Assembly (NCBI GenBank): GCA_001692895.1
Contig: KV748237.1
Coordinates: 310,001 to 374,000, forward strand
Source: Cenococcum geophilum 1.58
Lineage: Eukaryota > Ascomycota > Dothideomycetes > Gloniales > Gloniaceae
DNA: 64,000 bases
Reading direction: 5' to 3'
The notes beneath the pieces were generated by a model that was not told the origin of the DNA, made no database searches, and saw only the letters and a list, made by a program, of their open reading frames with translations. Below are positions 10,527 to 22,000 of this stretch, piece after piece (position 1 is the first letter of the stretch; every line of letters starts with the position of its first letter). Both the position numbers and the translations under genes were made by a program.

Positions 10527-11597
10527 AGGTTCCCTACGCCCTCGCCGCGTCCCTTTGCGATCTCAGAGCTAGTGCAAGCCCAAGGGTGTCCTGTTGTACG
10601 ACTAGGACGCGTCCACGTCGACTGACTAGATGATAAGGCCAGTTTCGGGCCTGGCTACGAGCCAGGTAGTCGTACATCGGGTGGTTTTCGTATCCCAGTA
10701 TCCCTTGATAGGCCTCCCTAGGTGGTAGGGCAAGAGCCTCATGCGGAGGCAGTGAGGCTCCTGGTGTTGTTGAGGGCGATGCCTTGTACGGTGGTACGCG
10801 TCGCAAGCCAGGTAGTTATATATTAGCTAGTAGTGCTAGTAATACAGTAGAGTTCGACATGCCTGCTTATCCAGGCCTCTACCCCAGTTTTCCAGTGGCT
10901 TCGTCACATCTATTGGACACCTCACACACCTTCTACGGTTGAGGCCCGGCCAAAAACCTCTCCCGCCTGGGTAACTCCTGTTTGCTCCTTAAGCACATCT
11001 CACCGGCGTGCCGTCCTAGCGAACGGTTCCGTCTGTTGGTGTACCGACACGCGCATCCGTTCTCTCGAGCCACGTAGTAGTCTCTCCGGCCAGGACGTGA
11101 TCCTGCCTGCCTACCAGGTGCACTAGGGGTCAGAGCCCAGTCAAGGGGTGAGGTCCCTAGAGCCAGCAGTGGCTACTACGCACTACGCCCCGCGGGAGGC
11201 TAGTAGTAATATAGGGGCGCAACACCCTATATACTGCCAGTTCCCGTTTCGCGTTGCCTGTAGGAGTCTCCTCATGACAGGCCGACCGTGTCTTGCAGAA
11301 CGGGCTATAGACTAGATCCCGTGCCAGGCGATCTACTCTACCCTATTCTACTAACCAAGCTTGTGTCCCCCCTTTTTATAAGCTGGCCTGTGTCTCTAAC
11401 TGTTGAGTCCTCGTCCGACTGGCCTGTGTTTCCTCCAAAGCCTCCCCCATATGTATATGCATCAGGTTGCGTGCACCACGCCTATTAAGACCCTCCTGTG
11501 AGTCGCCTTTGACGCCATGGGGCCGTCGAAGCTGGCCTGTGTTTCCGCTGCCTAGAGCTTTGCCCGTGTTTCCACCTCGTTGAGCCGTCTGGTTGCC

Positions 11598-11630
11598 GTC
11601 GCGTCGCCGTCGCGTCGCAGTCGCGTCGCA
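11598..11630. repeat. 11-bp minisatellite, 3 copies
   Basis: Three copies of GTCGCGTCGCN followed by GTCG, at the position corresponding to the nine-copy array in unit 1. The length difference shows that the array expands or contracts. Confidence 0.85.
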
Positions 11631-11715
11631 GTCGTCATCCAGGTCGCGCGCACCACGCCTATTAAGACCCTCTTCTGAGTCTCCTGAATGTACCAGATAG
11701 GCCCTCGTAGAGGGG

Positions 11716-11832
11716 CCTTAACGAGTTCTCTAGGCAGGGCCTTAACAAGTTCTTCGCGGTGGCCTTGGGGCCTTAACAAGTTTCGTACGAAGTATCTGCG
11801 ACGCGTTAACCTTAACAAGTTCTTATAAAAAG
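11716..11832 (+). promoter_or_regulatory. Four CCTTAACAAGTTC boxes and a TATA-like motif, unit 2
   Basis: The same arrangement as in unit 1: four boxes and TATAAAAAG at 11824-11832, with almost the same spacing. It lies about 600 bp upstream of the recognisable part of LINE-2 ORF1, which is on the same strand. That makes a 5' promoter monomer of that LINE one possible reading, but linkage is not proven. Confidence 0.4.
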
Positions 11833-12113
11833 AGGTTCCCTACGCCCTCGCCGTATCCTCTCGGTCTCAGAGCTAGTGCAAGCCCAAGGGTGTCCTGTCG
11901 TACGCCTAGGACGCGTCCGCATCCGCTGGCTTGATAAGACCAGTTTCGGCCCTAGCTACGAGCTAGGTAGTCGTACGTCGGGTGGTTTTCGTATCCCAGT
12001 TTCCCTTGATAGGCCTCCCTAGGTGGTAGAACGGGAGCCTCAAGCGGAGGCAGTGAGGCTCCTGGTGTTGTCGAGGGCGATGCTTTGTACGATGCTTCGT
12101 ACGCGTCGCGAGC

Positions 12114-12430
12114 TCAACACCACAGCGCGTCGCATGCGCTGCGACGGCTCTCTACCATCGCCTCTGCACTTAGCCATCAAAAGGAACGATTTCCTGATGA
12201 TGTTTCCACCCGCGGCGACGTGGACGCGTGCAGTAGGGCTTCGCGGGCAACTTAATTATATAGTGGCTTATATAACCATTAAAGAATAATGGTTAAGCTT
12301 TATTACTAAATAATTTAGTTTTATATAAGAAAATAATAATAAATTGTTTAATTATTAATTATTTAATTATTTAACCATTTTCTAAGGTTATATATACTTA
12401 ATAAACCATTTATCCTATAGAATTACACTA
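12114..12430. other. Junction between the GC-rich array and LINE-2
   Basis: 12114-12250 is GC-rich DNA without a counterpart at the end of unit 1. 12250-12430 is very AT-rich and holds a loose inverted repeat (TATATAACC near 12268 and GGTTATATA near 12393), possibly a small hairpin element. No gene is recognised. If ORF1 of LINE-2 started here, its N-terminal half has been lost or is too altered to read. Confidence 0.35.
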
Positions 12431-12965
12431 ATTAAAGGTGCTTTTATTTAAAGACTATAAGGAAATTAATTACTTATTATAGGTATACAGTTAGAAGAGT
12501 TAGTAAATACGTTATTTAATTAGGGTCTATTCCTAGGAGGAGACTACTACCTAGTTATAAGGCACGAGACAACGTTTCTAGTAACGCAGTGCTTTAAATG
12601 CTAAGGCTTTAACTATATAGCTAAGAGCTATAGGAGAGAGGCTAGATGCGGACTCTGCGCTAGGTAATATAACACTAGTGAATGTATAGGAGATTTACCT
12701 AAAAAGTGTATTAACTATAAAGCAGACTATAAGGTATAGAATGGGGCGTATAGTGTTAAGCGGACATAGTAGGAAAAGGCTATAGCAATTAGGGCCTATA
12801 CGTTAATATACTACGTAGGTACCTATAAGGCACCTATAAGCGGATAGCAATTACAATTATAGTACGAGATTACTATTAAGGAGGCCTTGTAATAAGCTAA
12901 GAAAAGGAAGCTAACGGAGATAGTTATACGGGAGAGCTCTATATAGGTAGAGGAAGCCCCCTAAA
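12431..12965 (+). pseudogene. LINE-2 ORF1 (gag-like) C-terminal part with zinc knuckles
   Basis: Translation through stops gives a Tad-type ORF1 C-terminus. A first knuckle QCFKCQGFNYIAKSYRREA is followed by CGLCARQYNTSEC and then CINYKADYK (a damaged third knuckle with Cys to Tyr and His to Tyr). ORF1 proteins of this type bind RNA and form the ribonucleoprotein used for target-primed reverse transcription. RIP stops and knuckle changes make it inactive. The N-terminal half is not recognisable. Confidence 0.7.
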
Positions 12966-13199
12966 AGGTTGGCCACTATAGACTTTTAATTATTTTAGAA
13001 AGGAAATAAGTTAGAGGACCCTTTAATTAATACTTTAAATAGCACTATATAGTAGTATATACGCCCTAATTTAAATCTTAGTAACCTAGGAGCCCCTACT
13101 AAATATAAAGTTTAATATAGAGGTGGAAGTAAAAGCCTAAATCTGGAGAGAGGCATTTAGAGGCTCTAAAACTGCGTTATAAGGAAGTAAATAGATACT

Positions 13200-13495
13200 A
13201 AAGGGCACAGACTTAGCTAACTTAGAGGCTAGTATAGATCTCTTATATTAGGATATTGGAAAACATTTATAATTATATAGTATAATACTAATAATAGTAG
13301 GAACGGCGTACTGCTTTACTTTTTATAAGAGGTAGAGTAGGCGGACCCCTAGCTAGATATATTAGCTATTTAGGAGCTATAGCGGAGGGATTAAGGAAAG
13401 ATAACATACACTATAAAATCCTACTATTTAGTGTATACGGGAGTGGGTAATATAAGGGTCTGCTTTTATATAAATAAGGCTATTAATATAAATAA
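13200..13495 (+). pseudogene. LINE-2 ORF2 endonuclease, first part
   Basis: The frame reads DILAIQEPQRRD, matching the catalytic Glu motif of APE-type endonucleases of non-LTR retrotransposons, then YYLVYTGVGNIRVCFYINKA. It is cut at 13495 by the TSD GTAGG of gypsy element C and continues at 26598 with QAPMHYL... in the same frame. This shared frame supports a true insertion. Confidence 0.7.
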
Positions 13496-13500
13496 GTAGG

Positions 13501-13710
13501 TGTAATGGCTTGTATAAGTGCTTCTAAACCAAAGCTTATAGAATGCTATCTTATAAAAATACTAAGCTAAAGAAAAGAAAAAGGGGTTACTAGGACTAAT
13601 GTAAACAATTATATAGGGTGAGCCGCTAAGGTGCTAGCTTTAGGCGGGCTAATTATAAGTCGGTAGAATATGGCAGAATTTGGCAGGTAATGTGCAATAG
13701 CGCTATTATA
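13501..13710 (-). repeat. Element C 3' LTR
   Basis: The plus-strand reading begins TGTAATGGC and ends GCGCTATTATA, an imperfect terminal inverted repeat of TGTAATGGC...GCCATTACA type. Its partner is 26383-26592, identical in length. Just inside, at 13711-13725, the minus strand reads a purine-rich AAAGAAGGGGGTAA, the expected polypurine tract. The LTR contains a short decamer run (GGTAGAATATGGCAGAATTT). Confidence 0.9.
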
Positions 13711-14022
13711 TTACCCCCTTCTTTAAACGAAAGCCTGCCCTTAGGCTTAGTTAGAAATAGGGTAGTACTAGGCTTATAAACGTAGGATTATAAAATATAA
13801 GATAAGGAGATAAAGGGGATTTAAGTACGTCTAAACTAAGTATAAAAGGCAATTGTAGGCTAAGTGGAAGCACTAGGCTAGAAAGAGTAGCCGCTAAAAG
13901 TTTTAGCACAAATCTAACTAATTAGACAACTTTAACCGGCGGTCGAAGTTCTTAGATATCTGAATTTTTTTTAGTACTGGTAGAAAACGGTAGAATACGG
14001 TAGAATTTAGTAGATAGCTGTA

Positions 14023-17000
14023 TTAGGGCTTTGGGGCGTTTTTGTCCCTATATTCTTCCAGTAACTTATTATCTTTATTATATTAGCATTCCATCTATTT
14101 GTTTAGGTACTTTAGGGGTCTAGGCGTATTAGGGTATTAGTTATAAAACTCTTTAAGCTTTTAGGGGCAGCCTATAAAGTTCTATATAGGGTACCAGGTT
14201 AGGTTAGGATTATAGCCCTTCTATTTAATACGGTATTTTAGCATTCCCTATACTATCTTATAGGCTAGTATTTTGTTAACCTCCTATTTATTATCACTAT
14301 TTACTTAAACTAGTAGGGGAGGCTTGTTCTTTTGTCTAGGTAATAGGTTATTTATAGCTTTTTATAACTTATCTAGTAAGAAAATAGAGTAAACCCTAAT
14401 TAAATCTGGGAGCTTTATCTTATATAAGTTACCTATTTTCTTAAGAACCTTATATAGTCTTACTATTTAGTAGTTTAGCTTATAGCTAGGTCGTTTAGTC
14501 TTCTAATTTCTTATTATAACTTAGACTATATCGCTAGGGGCAAAGTTAGGCTCTTAACGGTATTTGTTTGCCTACTGTTCTATTAACCTCTAAGCTTTTT
14601 CTAGGTTCTTATAGGCTACCATCTAGGCTTCCTTTAATCGTTTAGCGTACTATTAGGCCTTAATATAGAATAGCTTCTCTTATATAGTTTGGAGTTCTTC
14701 TAGCCTTTTCTAGTTAAAGCTTATATAGGGTAAGTATTCTATTTCTAGCTAAATTAGGGCAAACCCTATAGAGTTATAGGGTAGGGTTGCTTGCGCGTAG
14801 TTTATTAAGGGTAATAATTTAGACCAGTTATTCTGGAAATAGTTAATAAAGGGCCTAAGCCTCTAGTCTAGGTACTAATTTATAATCTCCGTCTAACCAT
14901 CTATTTAGAGGTAATAAGCCGTAGAAAGCTTTAGCTTAATGCCTAAGATTTAGGTAAACTTATTCTAGAAGGCCGATATAAACTATGGCCTATAATTAGA
15001 TATAATAGTATTTAGTAGTCCGTAGATTTAGTAGATATAATAGATATATAGCTAGGCTACCTCTTTAGTATTATTGTTTTTGTAATAGGGAATTAAGAAT
15101 AGGCGTTTACTAAAGCGGTTAACTATAACCATAACTATATTATATTTGTTACGGTCCCTAGGTAGTTTATAAAAGTCTATAAAAATATACTACTAAGGGC
15201 GCTCTAGTATTAGGAGTGGCTTAAGTAGTTCTAGGGTTTTATCCTATAGGATTATAGCTCTTTAGCAGTCTTTGCAGTTCCGTATATATTAATTAATATC
15301 CACAACTATTCTTAGCTAGTAGTAGCGGTAGTTAATAATTTTATAGGTTTTGTTTTTACTAGGGTATACTATAGAGACTTAGCAATAAGCTTTGCAGATT
15401 AGTTTAGTCCATAGATTGTTAACGTTAGGGACTATAAGCCGCTTCTAGTATAGGACCAATCCTTCCTCTATTTTAAAATTAGGGTCTTTTTTTACGGCTT
15501 ATTCGCGAAGAGCCCTTAAGGCATTAGCCGTACGGTTTATAGTTAGGAGGTAGTTAATTAGCCCTATTAGCTTATCTAAGGACTCCTCTATTAGTGCTAG
15601 CTTATTTTACTAGAAGTCTAGCTCCTTAAGNATCCGTAGGTNAAGCTNTTCTAAATANAGNANNGCNCNCGTNNNATATTAGGTCTTTAGCTTATCCTAA
15701 GGTCCTATATCTTATTCTCTTTAGGTTAGGATATTAGCCTTAGAGTTTTACTTACTAGAACGATATATAATTATAAAAAAGAATTAGGAGAGTATTTTAG
15801 CTTACTAGGCTTATTATTTAGTAAGCTGCTTTATAGTTATAAAGTACTCTAGGGCTTTATAATCTATATATATTTTAATCTAGGAGTTTATACCTTTAAG
15901 CTCTATACGCTATTAGGAGAGTAATTAAATAATAGCTAGTATTTCTTTATTGTGTACTTTATAGTTATACTTAGCTAGGTTTATTATTTTTAAAAAGAAA
16001 GTAATAGGGTACTATTTGCCGTCTAGATATAACTGTAATAGGATTCCCGCTATAACCCTATTAGAGGCATCCATTTCTAGCATTAATTTAGGGTCTAGGT
16101 TATAGTAATAAAGAATTAGGGAAGAAATAAGCCGATCTTTTATCTCTTTATAGGCTTTTATATAGCTATTATTAAAGATAAAAAGCGTATCCTTCCTTAT
16201 CAGTTATATAAGAGGTTTTACTATAACTCTATAGTCGCGGATAAACTGGTAGTAGAAGTTATAAAAACTAAGGAAGGATTAGATTCCTTTTACTATATAA
16301 GGGGGTTTTTAGTTATAAATTGCCTCTACCTTCTTAGGGTTAACCTTAATTCCTTCTATAGTTACGATAAACCTAAGGTATTTTATACGTTTTACCCTAA
16401 ACTTATATTTCTTAACATTAACTTATAAGCCCGCGTTTTATAGTCTTTCTAAAACATTTTTAATATAAACTTAATACTTAAGTTCATTGTCTAAGTATAT
16501 AAGAATATTGTCTAGGTATACTGTATAGAACTTATTAAGGTAATTAAAAAGAACGTTATTTATATACCTTTAGTATATAGCCGGTCCGTTTATTAGTCTA
16601 AAAGGGAGAACTTTATATTTATAGAAACTATAATAGGTACGGAATATTATTAAATCTTTAGATATAGGGTCTATCCTAATTTAGTAGAAAGCTTAGCGAA
16701 TATTAAGTTTAGTAAAGATTTTTGCCTAGCTTAAACGTATAAGGGTCTTGTTAATTAAAGGAATAGGGTACTAGTCCTTTTAAGTAATAGCGTTTAGCTT
16801 TTAATAGTTAATATAAAAACAAAGGCCCCTATTAGGCTTTTTTATAAACAGAATAGGGGAAGTAAAAGGGGCTTAACTTGGCTTAATAAACCCTTTATCT
16901 AGGTTAATAATTAAGTACTGCTTTATTACTTTTAGCTTATCCGTTAATTATTAGTATAGGGGGCTATAGCCTAGCGAGTTATTAGCTTTTAATTAAATCT

Positions 17001-17500
17001 TATAATTATATATCTGGTAAGGGGGTAACTTATTTAAGGCTGCTTTTAAAAATGTATCCTTATACTCTGTATAAATAGTAAAAAAAAGGCATTCGACTAG
17101 TTCCTCGTTAGTTTCCTTAGCTAGCTTTTCCTCCCTATTATTAATAATTCGGTTAATCTTATATAGGCTTATTATAAAGACCTTATTATCCTTTTAGTAT
17201 ATATTAAAGTGGAACGCTATAGCGCTAATTATGGTAATGTCTACTATAGGGGGGTTATATAATAATGGGAGCGTATATAGCCTTAGGGGCTTCTAGGGTA
17301 CTAGTGTTATTATTACTCCTTTTAGCTCCTATCGTATCTTTCGGAGGTTATCCCTTATATTCTGTTAATATATTCTTTTTTATACCGGTTAGATCTCCGT
17401 AATTTAAACACCATCTATATTACTATCTATCTTGCTTCTATATATAGAGTCTTCTTTAAATATAGCGCTTCGAGAGAGTATCTTTATTAGTATAGAGTTC
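14023..17500 (-). pseudogene. Element C pol: reverse transcriptase, RNase H, integrase, chromodomain
   Basis: The minus-strand translation has the reverse transcriptase active site YLDNILIY at about 16496-16519 (second Asp of YxDD now Asn), then RNase H, then integrase (about 14350-15500). A C-terminal chromodomain-like segment reads YRIKQKGYNPNLTWYPI near 14200-14250. The polyprotein ends at the TAA complementary to 14023-14025. A cluster of unresolved bases lies at about 15631-15675. Chromodomains target integration to histone-marked chromatin in chromoviruses. Numerous RIP stops make this copy inactive. Confidence 0.75.
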
Positions 17501-18590
17501 TTTCCAGCTTTACGGCGGGCGTCTTCTTAGGTAAAGGCTAGGTTATAGGCCCAGACATCCTACTAGTAGGTAGGGTTAGCCTTTACGGCTAGTGTTTTAT
17601 AATTAGTTTAGATTTTCCTAATAAATAAGGGTAGTTTTGGTCTATCCTCCGGCCAAATAAATTGTCTTTATTATATATTTAGCCAAATATTAAAATAGGA
17701 TATCTATTTTTGGCTAAGGATTATATTATAGGACCCTAGGTCTAAAATGCAGAAAGGGATACTATATTAGCGTCGTCCGTTAAGAGCGATATATAACTTT
17801 AAGATATGGGTAACCGGCTAACCGGCTTAGCCATTATAGCCTTTTACTTAGACAGGCTTCTCTAATTAGGTGGCTTCTATATTTAGAAATTTAGCAACAT
17901 TATTTATATAGGTAGTATTTATAAAGGCGAAGCTATTTGCTTTAGTATTAATAAGGGTAGTTATATTTACTCTATATCTATTTTAAGATACTATATATAA
18001 AACGGTAAAATGCTTTCCACCTATTAACTAATTAAGATTAATCTCTTTAAGATTAATAGGGTACCCTAGGGAGGAGTTTTTCCCAACTCGTTGGACGTTT
18101 CTCCTTCCTCTATTTCTTTAATATCGCCTATATCCTTTAGCTCTGGGCAAGATAAGGCAAAGTAACCTTCCTTATTATAGTTATAGTAAGTAGCTAAGGC
18201 AGGGTTAATCGGGGTATTGCGATAAGTATTAGTTAGGGGTATAGTACATAGCTAGTCAGGCGAGGCCCGCTGATACATAGATATGACCGCTTTTAGTATA
18301 TAAGCGGTTATAGCTTATCTTTCTACTTTAGCTCCTATAGGTGTAGCTAATAAGTTTTAATTATTCTAGGGTTGCTTCTGCCAATTAGGGCGGGCGTTAA
18401 TTCGCTTTAGTTTTAAATTTAGTAATAGGTAATAAGTTATAAGTTTGTTATACGGTAGAAGGTTATCTAAAGGTTATAGCAATCTTCTCTTATAGCCGAA
18501 TTATTAGCTTATTATATAGGTCTAATTAGTAGTTCTTAAGGGGAACCTAGCCTTCTTCTATAAGGTATAGGAATTAAGTCTAGAATTTAG
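17500..18590 (-). pseudogene. Element C gag C-terminus and protease
   Basis: Continuation of gag left of element B. A nucleocapsid knuckle lies at about 18139-18193 reading YYNYNKEGYFALSCPE; two of the expected Cys are Tyr, a G-to-A effect of RIP. A retropepsin-like region follows (about 17550-18000), with INTKANSFAF in place of the usual Asp-Thr/Ser-Gly-Ala, so the catalytic Asp is also Asn. The element cannot encode an active protease. Confidence 0.6.
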
Positions 18591-18595
18591 TAAAG

Positions 18596-18782
18596 TGTTA
18601 CAATACTGCAATGAAGTAGACTAAATAACTACGTTGTAGTATAAAGATGGGAAGAAGGTGGAAAGGGGGTATTGTATATAAATAGTAGGGCCGGCCGCTA
18701 AGTCGCTAGTAGTGGGCTAGCTAATAGTAGGAAATAGTACGAGATAGTATAAAACAGTATGCGTTAGGTTAGTGCCGTAACA
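18596..18782 (-). repeat. Element B 3' LTR
   Basis: The plus-strand reading runs from TGTTACAATACTGC to GTGCCGTAACA, with inverted terminal bases. A polypurine tract lies just inside at 18783-18800 (minus strand AGGGGAGAGGAG). Internally it shows a roughly 10-bp rhythm (AATAGTAGGA, AATAGTACGA, GATAGTATAA, AACAGTATGC). Confidence 0.92.
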
Positions 18783-19049
18783 GTACTCCTCTCCCCTAGA
18801 TGGTTTAGTCCCTAAACTAAATAGATAACTTAAAAATAGGCAGTATACGGGGTTGCCTATTTTTTACCGCGAAGATATTAGTTCCGCTTACCGCCCTTAA
18901 CTAAGCTAATAGCAATTTTCTATACCGGGCATGGAAAATCCTAATTAGTTAGTTTAGTAAGTAAGGTTGGCAGAACTCTATACCGCCACCTAAATTGGTC
19001 TATATGGCGTTTCTTAGCGAGAATTTGGCTAATTAGATAACTTTAACCG

Positions 19050-22000
19050 CTAGTTAAAGTTTTATAACATCTTAACCACCATAAATTTTAATACGGTGGT
19101 CGGCTGCGACCTTAGCGTAACTTTTCCTTATCTTATACCTAGTCTAGGGGTCCTAGCTTTTTAGGGTATTGCTTATAAAAACGCTATATAGCTTATTTGC
19201 AAACCTTTAGGTCTTCCTCTAGCTGCTAGGTTATATCCTTATAATATTTCTATTTAATCTTATAAGTTAGGCCCTAGGGGTCTTCGTTGTGTATATTAAG
19301 GATTTTCTTAAACTCCTATTTGTCTTCTATATTGCCGTCGTTATCTCTTTCTACCACTTGTCCTTGTATATTACGGCGCTCTATAGTATTAATATTTACT
19401 TAGCTAGGGATCTCTTTAGCAGCCTAAAGGCGGACCTTAAATATATAAAAGGATTTGTTTACTCGGATATGGTCCAGAAGGTTTACTATAATTACCCTTT
19501 AGTATACTGCGAGTATGGGGTATAGGCTGTCCCATTTATCGTCCTATTTCTTCTTAGGTCTATTTATCTTTATATTTTCTAAGCTAACTATAACTATATT
19601 ACCTTTATAGAATAACGCGCTCTTATCCCTATAGGTATTAGCATTGTCTTTATAGCGTTGCTATGAAATCTAGGCTAGGGCCTTAAGCTGTATTAATATC
19701 CGCTTAAAGCGGTTGGCTATAGAGTTTACGCAAAAGAACTCCTTCTTTGCTTATACTAATAGTGTTAGTAGGTAGGGGCCAGCAGGCTTGATTTTAAGGC
19801 GAGGGTTAAAGCTATAGTTTGTAAAAAACGGGGAGATACCTATACTCTTATTAACTTGGTTATTTATAGCAAACTTAGTAAGTGGTAGATAGTTAACCTA
19901 GTTGTCCTATATAAAGCTAATAAAAGCACAGAAGTATTTATTTATAGCAGTATTAATAATTTCGGTTTGGCCGTCTATTTCTAAGTATTAGGCTAAGCTT
20001 AATCGCAAGGTTGTCTTAAGGCGTTTACTTAGTTATTACTAGAAGTTGCTAATAAATTATATACTGTAATTAGAGATAATCGTGCTTAGTGCACCATAGA
20101 GCTTATATATGTTGTTAATAAAGCTATTAACTAGCTCCTTTATTAAGAGTCCTATTACTAGAATAAGGTGTCGCGTTTTAGTTAGGCGGTCTATAATAAT
20201 AAGGATATGTTTATATACCTTACCGTAGCGTTAGTATACTAGCAGCGTTATAATATAGTTGATTAAAATATCGGTCTATAGGCGAGTGGGTAATTTTAGT
20301 AGCTTTAGGAAACTGGGTGGGGTAGAATAGGGGGTCTTAGTGCGAAAGTATAGGGCATAGTCTTTAACGAAGGTAGCCGTAAACTAGGAGATTCCTAGCT
20401 ACTAGTATATTTAGTTTAAGAGGTTAAGAGTTTTAACCCGGCTGGGGTAATTAGTGGGGCTACTGCTATAAGAGTAATAGGTAACTTCTAGGTAGAGGTC
20501 TAGGGCGTTAGGGATAAAAAGACGTTAGCGGAAGTAGATCTATCCGTTAATAATACTATATTCTAACTTATTGCAATAAAGTAATTTCCTAATCTTCTTT
20601 AGCTAATGGTAAGCTTTTTAATTACGTAGGGCTGCTACTATATCTCTTGCGAGTTTATTCTCCTAGTATTTTAGCCAGATTAACTTATCTAGTAACCTTT
20701 TAGCTATTTTAGGGTCTAGAGCGGCTATAAACTCCGCGTTGTTAGAGTTATAGGACTTGTATAGTAATTCTTCTAAGATTATAGGGTTAACTTTCTAGGG
20801 CGGTATAACGACTTAGGCTCAGTGGCGGAGGCGTTTATTATTAGTATCCTTAGGTTTTATTCCTAGTAGCCAGCTTAGGGTATTAGGGAGCGTAGCTTTA
20901 TTACTAGGTCTGTATATAATTATAAAGTTAAACTATAAAAGGAACTCTACCCACTAGACTTGGCGCTAGTTTAGCTACTTAGTAGTTATAAATATCTATA
21001 GGTTTTTATAGTCGGTAATAATTTTAAACGGCTCCTTAGTCCCTTATAGCTTAGGACGCTATTCCTCTAAAGCCTTAATAATAGCTAAGAGTTCTTTATT
21101 ATAGATCTTATAGTTATACTTTAGCGCAAAGTACTTTATAGAGAAGAATGCGACCGGTCTTAATTTTCCGTTATTGTTATACTGGGAAAGGACTTCGCTA
21201 GAAGCCTAATTTAATACATCTGTCTCTACCACTGTTTTCTTTATATAGTTATAGTATGCTAGTACTAGTGCTAAAGTAAAGGCTCCCTTAAGGGCCTTAA
21301 ACGATTTAGCTTATTTTGGTCCCTATAGCCATCTAATATCCTTCTTTAAGAGTTTTGTTATAGGTGTAGCAATAGCAGAGTAGCCTTAGATAAATCGTTA
21401 GTAGAAGTTCGCGAAGCTAAGAAATTGTTATAGTTCTTTAATTAATGTTGGGTTTTTCTATTCCTATAAGGCCTGTACCTTCTTAGGGTCCATAGTTATA
21501 CTATTAGTTAAGATAATTAAGCCGAGGTATTTTATTTTAGTAGAGTAGAACTTAGACTTATTAATATTAATCTAAAGTCCAGTATTACCAAGTCTTTGGA
21601 TAATTTCATTTACATACTTAGTGTGCTCGGCGTATATTTTAGAAAAGATAAGAATATTATTAAGGTAGGCAGTGCAGTAGTTGTTAAGGGCGTTGTATAA
21701 AATATAGTTAATATAGTTTTAAAATATAGCGGGTGCGTTATAAAGGCTAAATAGTATAACTAGTATCTTATAGAGTCCGAACCGGGTAATAAATGCTATA
21801 AGCTACTTATAGCCCTTTATAATCCGGATCCGGTTAAATATAGTAATTATATTAAGTTTAGTAAAGTACTTAGCACTATAAAGTGCGTTAAGTGTCTCGC
21901 GAATTAGTAGTAGTGGGTATTAATTTTTAATAGTGACTATATTTAGGCCTTGGTAGTTATAGTAGATTTATATATTACCCTGGGCTTAGTAGTAAAGAGG

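Larger units (their letters stand above)
9388..10809. repeat. GC-rich tandem unit 1
   Basis: The unit begins AGGTAGTTATATATTAGC and then runs as GC-rich, CpG-containing DNA unlike its surroundings. It includes a segment beginning GAGTTCGACATGCCTGCTTA, an 11-bp minisatellite, GTGCACCACGCC direct repeats and a TATA-like block. The whole arrangement is repeated in unit 2. No convincing protein is encoded; the open frames here come from the low-complexity arginine- and aspartate-rich minisatellite. The element type is unknown. Candidates are a LINE 5' untranslated monomer, a satellite or a non-autonomous repeat. Confidence 0.75.
10810..12113. repeat. GC-rich tandem unit 2
   Basis: A direct repeat of unit 1 in the same order: AGGTAGTTATATATTAGC, then TTCGACATGCCTGCTTATCC, then the minisatellite, then the TATA-like block, ending GTACGCGTCGCGAGC. 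It is about 120 bp shorter, mainly because the minisatellite has 3 copies instead of 9 and one GTGCACCACGCC repeat is missing. A minority of differences look like RIP-type G-to-A or C-to-T changes, but most CpG and CpA sites remain. Confidence 0.75.

Noticed and set aside
12023..12289. 88-codon plus-strand frame across the end of unit 2
   Set aside because: It straddles a repeat boundary and an AT-rich junction, without a recognisable domain. It could in theory be the ORF1 start of LINE-2, but nothing supports it.
19289..19525. Plus-strand open frame in element B
   Set aside because: It lies antisense to the integrase C-terminal and chromodomain region of element B.
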